Shown here one piece after another: positions 7,349 through 10,152 of a stretch of DNA of 10,152 bases (its first letter is position 1; each line of letters begins with the position of its first letter). The DNA lies in NCBI GenBank assembly GCA_019113665.1, contig DXGW01000134.1, forward strand, positions 1 through 10,152, written 5' to 3'. A program made the translations under genes and the position numbers. Below the pieces are notes generated by a model that ran no database searches, was not told the DNA's origin, and saw nothing but the letters and a program-made list of their open reading frames with translations. This stretch comes from Candidatus Alistipes excrementipullorum (lineage in GTDB: Bacteria > Bacteroidota > Bacteroidia > Bacteroidales > Rikenellaceae).

Positions 7349-8659
7349 TTACTCCCTGCTTTCGTTTACGAAAAATACGGATACGGCAGCCAGAAGCATG
7401 AATACTCCGGCCAAAGCGATCATGGCTACGGGATTCGAGTTGAACAGGTGCTTGATGATGATGCCGCCGGTAAGCCCTATCGCTATCTGCGGTATGGTTA
7501 TGGTGAAGTTGAAGATTCCCATGTAGAGGCCCATTCGCCGCGGTTCGACGGCGCGTGAGAGTATGGCGTACGGCATGGCGAGTATGGCGGCCCAGGCTAT
7601 TCCGATGCCTACCATCGGCAGCATGAGCATGTACTGGTCGTGCAGCAGGCACAGCCCTGCGAAGCCGGCGGCCCCGAAGAGCAGCGATACGGCATATACG
7701 GCCTTGTTGCCGTAGCGTGCGGCTATGCCGCCTATAAAGAGCGAGGCTATGCAGGCCGGTACGGGGTATGTCCCGTTCAGCACGCCCACCCATGTCTGGG
7801 TGGCTCCGTCGCTGAGGATTTCGCCCGTGAAGTGGTCGGTGACGCTGCCCGTTATGGCCGGCTTGAGATATGTCCACATCAGGAACAGTGCGGCCCATGA
7901 GAAGAACTGCACAACGCCGAGTTGCAGCATTACGCGCGGGATATCGCGCAGCAGCTCCATGAATGACGATTTGCCTTCATGGGGGGTGTCGGTCTCTTCA
8001 TGGTTGTACTCGGCGAACTTTTCGGGAGGGTACTCTTTGGTCTTGAACGATGTGATCAGGACGGTAGCCAGCAGTACGGCGCCTCCTATATAATATGAGT
8101 AGGCGATGTGGTCCGAAACCTGTCCCTCGACGGTTTCGTCGGATACGCCGAGGTGCGTCAACAGCAACGGCAGGACGGCACCGATGACGGCGCCGAGATT
8201 TATGAGGAACGTCTGGACGACATATCCGGTTGTTTTCTGACGGTCGTTGAGCATGTCGGCCACGAGCGCGCGGAACGGCTGCATCGTGACGTTGAACGAG
8301 AGGTCCATGAAAAGCAGTATGAACGCTCCCATTGCCAGCGGAGCGAAAGCGAGCAGCGTCGGTGCGTTAGGCATCAGCGCCAGTGCTATGGCCGATACGA
8401 TGGCCCCTCCAAGTATGAAGGGGATACGGCGTCCGAGCCGTGTCCATGTCTTGTCGGAGAAGAGTCCCACGAGCGGTTGCACGACGAGCCCGGCAAGCGG
8501 TGCGGCCAGCCAGAAGTAGCTCAGGTGGTGTACGTCGGCTCCGAGTGATTCGAATATGGTGGAGGTGTTGGAATTCTGCAGGGAATAGCCTATCTGCACT
8601 CCCATGAATCCGAAGCTGAGGTTCCAGATTTTCCAAAAAGAGAGGTCGGGTTTATCCAT
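7349..8659 (-). CDS. SLC45-like major facilitator superfamily sugar transporter
   Basis: This 436-residue inner-membrane protein has about twelve hydrophobic segments. The MFS motif A loop between helices 2 and 3 is clear (G-L-F-S-D-K at 65-70, then R-L-G-R-R at 74-78). The N-terminal W-N-L-S-F-G-F-x-G-x-Q-x-G-x-x-L-Q-N and the central P-Y-A-I-L-S-R-A (363-370) resemble the SLC45/GPH-type maltose and sucrose cation symporters often found in Bacteroidota starch loci. A charged, Glu-rich cytoplasmic loop (about 206-235) separates the two halves. It probably carries maltose, small maltodextrins or glucose from periplasm to cytoplasm; the exact substrate cannot be read from sequence. It is the first gene of the minus-strand operon and diverges from the sensor kinase across 212 bases. 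The ATG at 8659 gives the expected short cytoplasmic N-terminus. Confidence 0.88.
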   Translation of the reverse strand: MDKPDLSFWKIWNLSFGFMGVQIGYSLQNSNTSTIFESLGADVHHLSYFWLAAPLAGLVVQPLVGLFSDKTWTRLGRRIPFILGGAIVSAIALALMPNAPTLLAFAPLAMGAFILLFMDLSFNVTMQPFRALVADMLNDRQKTTGYVVQTFLINLGAVIGAVLPLLLTHLGVSDETVEGQVSDHIAYSYYIGGAVLLATVLITSFKTKEYPPEKFAEYNHEETDTPHEGKSSFMELLRDIPRVMLQLGVVQFFSWAALFLMWTYLKPAITGSVTDHFTGEILSDGATQTWVGVLNGTYPVPACIASLFIGGIAARYGNKAVYAVSLLFGAAGFAGLCLLHDQYMLMLPMVGIGIAWAAILAMPYAILSRAVEPRRMGLYMGIFNFTITIPQIAIGLTGGIIIKHLFNSNPVAMIALAGVFMLLAAVSVFFVNESRE

Positions 8660-8697
8660 AGGCGGTTCATTCAGGCGGTTTTCAGGTTTGGTTTATA

Positions 8698-8728
8698 CAA
8701 ATTTTAGAATAACATTTGAATTAGACAA
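8698..8728 (-). promoter_or_regulatory. Candidate Bacteroidota promoter for the MFS-sus operon
   Basis: Reading the minus strand, TTG (8728-8726) is followed 19 bases later by TAAAATTTG (8706-8698). This matches the Bacteroidota -7 element TAnnTTTG with one extra spacer base, or as AAAATTTG with one mismatch. The spacing to the -33 TTG fits the consensus. Transcription would begin near 8691, giving a leader of about 30 bases. It is the only plausible promoter I found for the operon. The 21-base repeats lie directly upstream of its -33 element. Confidence 0.5.
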
Positions 8729-8737
8729 CAGTTGGAC

Positions 8738-8790
8738 GACGAGTTGCGGCATTTTTATGACGAGCTGCGGGATTTGTCGGACGAAAGGTG
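8738..8790. repeat. Three-unit direct repeat, 21-base period, in the divergent promoter region
   Basis: Units begin at 8738, 8759 and 8780, each with GACGA. The first two continue as GACGAGTTGCGG and GACGAGCTGCGG and agree at 16 of 21 positions over the whole unit. The third is degenerate, agreeing with unit 1 at 7 of its first 11 positions. The exact 21-base period puts all units on one face of the helix. They sit about ten bases upstream of the operon's candidate -33 element and about 28 bases upstream of the kinase gene's. LytTR regulators bind roughly 9-base direct repeats separated by 12-13 bases, so the period fits. The bases match the published consensus only partly (a GTT core in unit 1). 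Binding is inferred, not shown. Confidence 0.5.
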
Positions 8791-8799
8791 CCGGCGGCA
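8789..8799. repeat. Short palindrome next to the direct repeats
   Basis: TGCCG-G-CGGCA is a perfect five-base inverted repeat around one base, at the end of the third direct-repeat unit. A wider CGGACG (8778-8783) / CGTCCG (8811-8816) inverted repeat encloses it. It may be an operator half-site or chance in GC-rich DNA. Confidence 0.3.
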
Positions 8800-8818
8800 T
8801 GCAAAAATCGCGTCCGGA

Positions 8819-8850
8819 TTTGGTTTTTCCGACGGTTTTTCTTAATTTTG
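8819..8850 (+). promoter_or_regulatory. Bacteroidota promoter of the sensor-kinase gene
   Basis: TTTG (8819-8822), a 20-base spacer, then TAATTTTG (8843-8850), an exact match to the Bacteroidota -33/-7 pattern TTTG ... TAnnTTTG. Transcription would begin near 8855, leaving a leader of only about 15-18 bases before the kinase ATG. This leader contains two out-of-frame ATGs (8856 and 8861), each soon followed by a stop. Confidence 0.65.
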
Positions 8851-8871
8851 GTTTGATGCAATGATTTGATT

Positions 8872-10152
8872 ATGGGAGAACACCGCCTCAGGATAGACTA
8901 TCTGATACACATTTTTGCTTTGGCGCATGCCCTGGTCGTGGTGTTGAGCCGTACGTTCAATTATTTCGACGATGTGCCGTTGACGCTGCTCACGATCCTT
9001 ATGATCGCGATCATTGCCATACGCCGCAACCTGCAGGTCGAGGTCATTGCGCCGCTCGCCCTTTTGGGCTGTTTCATCGGCTATGGACTGGGCGTGTACG
9101 GGGCAAAGCTCATCGGCCGCATTATCGGTGACGGAACGGCCGCACCGACGATTACGACGATGCTGGTGACCGAACTGCTGGGTTGGCTGACATACGGCGT
9201 CTCAAAGTTCAGGTCGCAGAGCCCCAATGCACAGATACGTTATCTCAATACTCCGGTGATAGTTACGGTGGCGGCAGCAATCCTGATCATACGAATCACA
9301 TATGTGCAGCTGTTCAGCGCCCCGTTCTTCTCGTCGACCAATATCCTGGACGAGGTGCGGGGCTTCGCTTCGAACACGTATGCCATTGTGACCCTGCTCG
9401 GTGGCTGCATCATGCTCGTCAGTTTCCCGTTCAGGCTGCGCGTGTCGCACCCGCGGGTCTATTTGCTGACCGTGGCTGTATTGCTGTTGTCGCTGACGCT
9501 GGTAATTACGCTCTTCACCTATTACAACTTTCCTTCAGGCAACGGGGCCGTCATGGACCGCGACGCGATGCTGCGCCTCTATCTTGTGCTGCTGCCCGTG
9601 TGTGTGGCTGTATATGCCGTGCTGCTGCTCATACGCTATGTCGTAACTACGCGCATGAAGCTGCGCGACGAGCGCGACCGCCGGCACAAGGCCCTTTACC
9701 AGTACAACACCCTGAAGCAGCAGATCAATCCCCATTTTCTCTTCAACTCGCTCAATATTCTCGACTTTCTGGTCGAGGAGGGCGACTGCGAGCGTGCGAG
9801 CGCCTTTATCCGCAAACTCGCGGGCATGTACCGTTACATGCTCCAGAACGAGGAGAAGCAGATTGTGCCGTTGGGCGAGGAACTTGCCTTCGTGCGCATG
9901 TACATCGACCTGCTGCGCGAGCGTTTCGCCGAAGGCCTGTCGGTCGAGATCGACGTGTCGAAGGAGGCCATGGGCTTCTATGTCATTCCGTGTTCGGTGC
10001 AGATGCTTGTGGAGAATGCCACCAAGCATAACATCGTCGGGGCACAGGAGCCGCTTACGGTCAGGATTACCGACTGCGGCGACATGCTCTCGGTGAGCAA
10101 CAACCTGCAGCCGCGTATCAGCGGCCGCAAGTCGACGGGCCTGGGCCTCAAG
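8872..10152 (+). CDS. LytS-type sensor histidine kinase (3' truncated by window)
   Basis: The open frame runs 427 codons from ATG 8872 to the window end without a stop. The first ~258 residues hold about seven hydrophobic segments (near 11-25, 37-50, 58-78, 126-148, 169-186, 196-217 and 236-256), with no recognisable extracellular sensor domain. A charged linker (260-275) leads to the His_kinase domain of the LytS/YpdA type. The phospho-acceptor H-box is Q-Q-I-N-P-H-F-L-F-N-S-L (His288), the N-box is E-N-A-T-K-H-N (381-387, Asn382), and the G-box begins S-T-G-L-G-L (421-426) just where the window ends. Such kinases usually phosphorylate LytTR-family response regulators, whose gene is often next door; that would be beyond base 10152. 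It diverges from the sus operon, which suggests, but does not prove, that it controls it. The ligand is unknown. Confidence 0.92.
   Translation, partial: MGEHRLRIDYLIHIFALAHALVVVLSRTFNYFDDVPLTLLTILMIAIIAIRRNLQVEVIAPLALLGCFIGYGLGVYGAKLIGRIIGDGTAAPTITTMLVTELLGWLTYGVSKFRSQSPNAQIRYLNTPVIVTVAAAILIIRITYVQLFSAPFFSSTNILDEVRGFASNTYAIVTLLGGCIMLVSFPFRLRVSHPRVYLLTVAVLLLSLTLVITLFTYYNFPSGNGAVMDRDAMLRLYLVLLPVCVAVYAVLLLIRYVVTTRMKLRDERDRRHKALYQYNTLKQQINPHFLFNSLNILDFLVEEGDCERASAFIRKLAGMYRYMLQNEEKQIVPLGEELAFVRMYIDLLRERFAEGLSVEIDVSKEAMGFYVIPCSVQMLVENATKHNIVGAQEPLTVRITDCGDMLSVSNNLQPRISGRKSTGLGLK

Noticed and set aside
7341..7356. Small inverted GGG / CCC around the MFS stop codon as a hairpin terminator.
   Set aside because: Only three or four base pairs and no U-tract; not credible.
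8717..8844. A short plus-strand frame over the direct repeats would read D-E-L-R-H-F-Y-D-E-L-R-D-L-S, a seven-residue repeat like a coiled coil.
   Set aside because: It has no ATG, starts right after a stop, ends at about 40 codons, and lies across promoter elements. A 21-base repeat gives a seven-codon repeat automatically. A decayed gene remnant cannot be fully excluded.
9183..10031. Plus-strand frame of 282 codons inside the kinase region.
   Set aside because: It is the wrong frame of the histidine kinase, whose H-box and N-box are intact in the frame starting at 8872.

Overview
The window looks like chromosomal DNA of a GC-rich Bacteroidota, most likely Alistipes or a relative. That genus is inferred from GC-rich codon use and family resemblance, not from a marker gene. 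Supporting features are a SusC/SusD pair, lipoproteins with Bacteroidota-type signal peptides, genes without Shine-Dalgarno sequences, and promoters of the TTTG / TAnnTTTG kind.

Most of the window is a starch/maltodextrin utilisation locus (Sus-like PUL) on the minus strand. In transcription order it holds: an SLC45-like major facilitator sugar transporter (8659-7349); a SusC-like TonB-dependent outer-membrane transporter (7286-4272); a SusD-like surface glycan-binding lipoprotein (4231-2591); a SusE/SusF-like starch-binding lipoprotein with five tandem carbohydrate-binding modules (2561-552); and the start of a SusG-like GH13 alpha-amylase lipoprotein (433-1, cut by the window edge). The gaps are 62, 40, 29 and 118 bases. 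Only the last contains obvious secondary structure, a run of inverted repeats. I infer one operon driven from a promoter ahead of the transporter gene. SusG would cut starch at the surface, SusE/F and SusD would hold the glycan, SusC would import oligosaccharides to the periplasm, and the MFS protein would move the resulting sugar into the cytoplasm. No susA, susB or susR homologue lies inside the window.

On the plus strand, diverging from the operon, is a LytS-type sensor histidine kinase (8872 to the window end, 3' truncated). The 212-base divergent region (8660-8871) holds a good Bacteroidota promoter for the kinase, a plausible one for the transporter/sus operon, and between them a three-unit direct repeat with an exact 21-base period. 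LytTR-family response regulators, the usual partners of LytS-type kinases, bind direct repeats with about this period. The arrangement therefore suggests that a two-component system, rather than a classical SusR, controls this sus operon. This is an inference.

Other points of interest are a nine-base C tract inside the susC signal-peptide codons (possible phase variation or a sequencing-error hotspot), the paired hairpins between susE/F and susG, and a four-codon upstream ORF overlapping the susC start. No intergenic stretch exceeds 300 bases. I saw no tRNA, rRNA, CRISPR array or insertion sequence.
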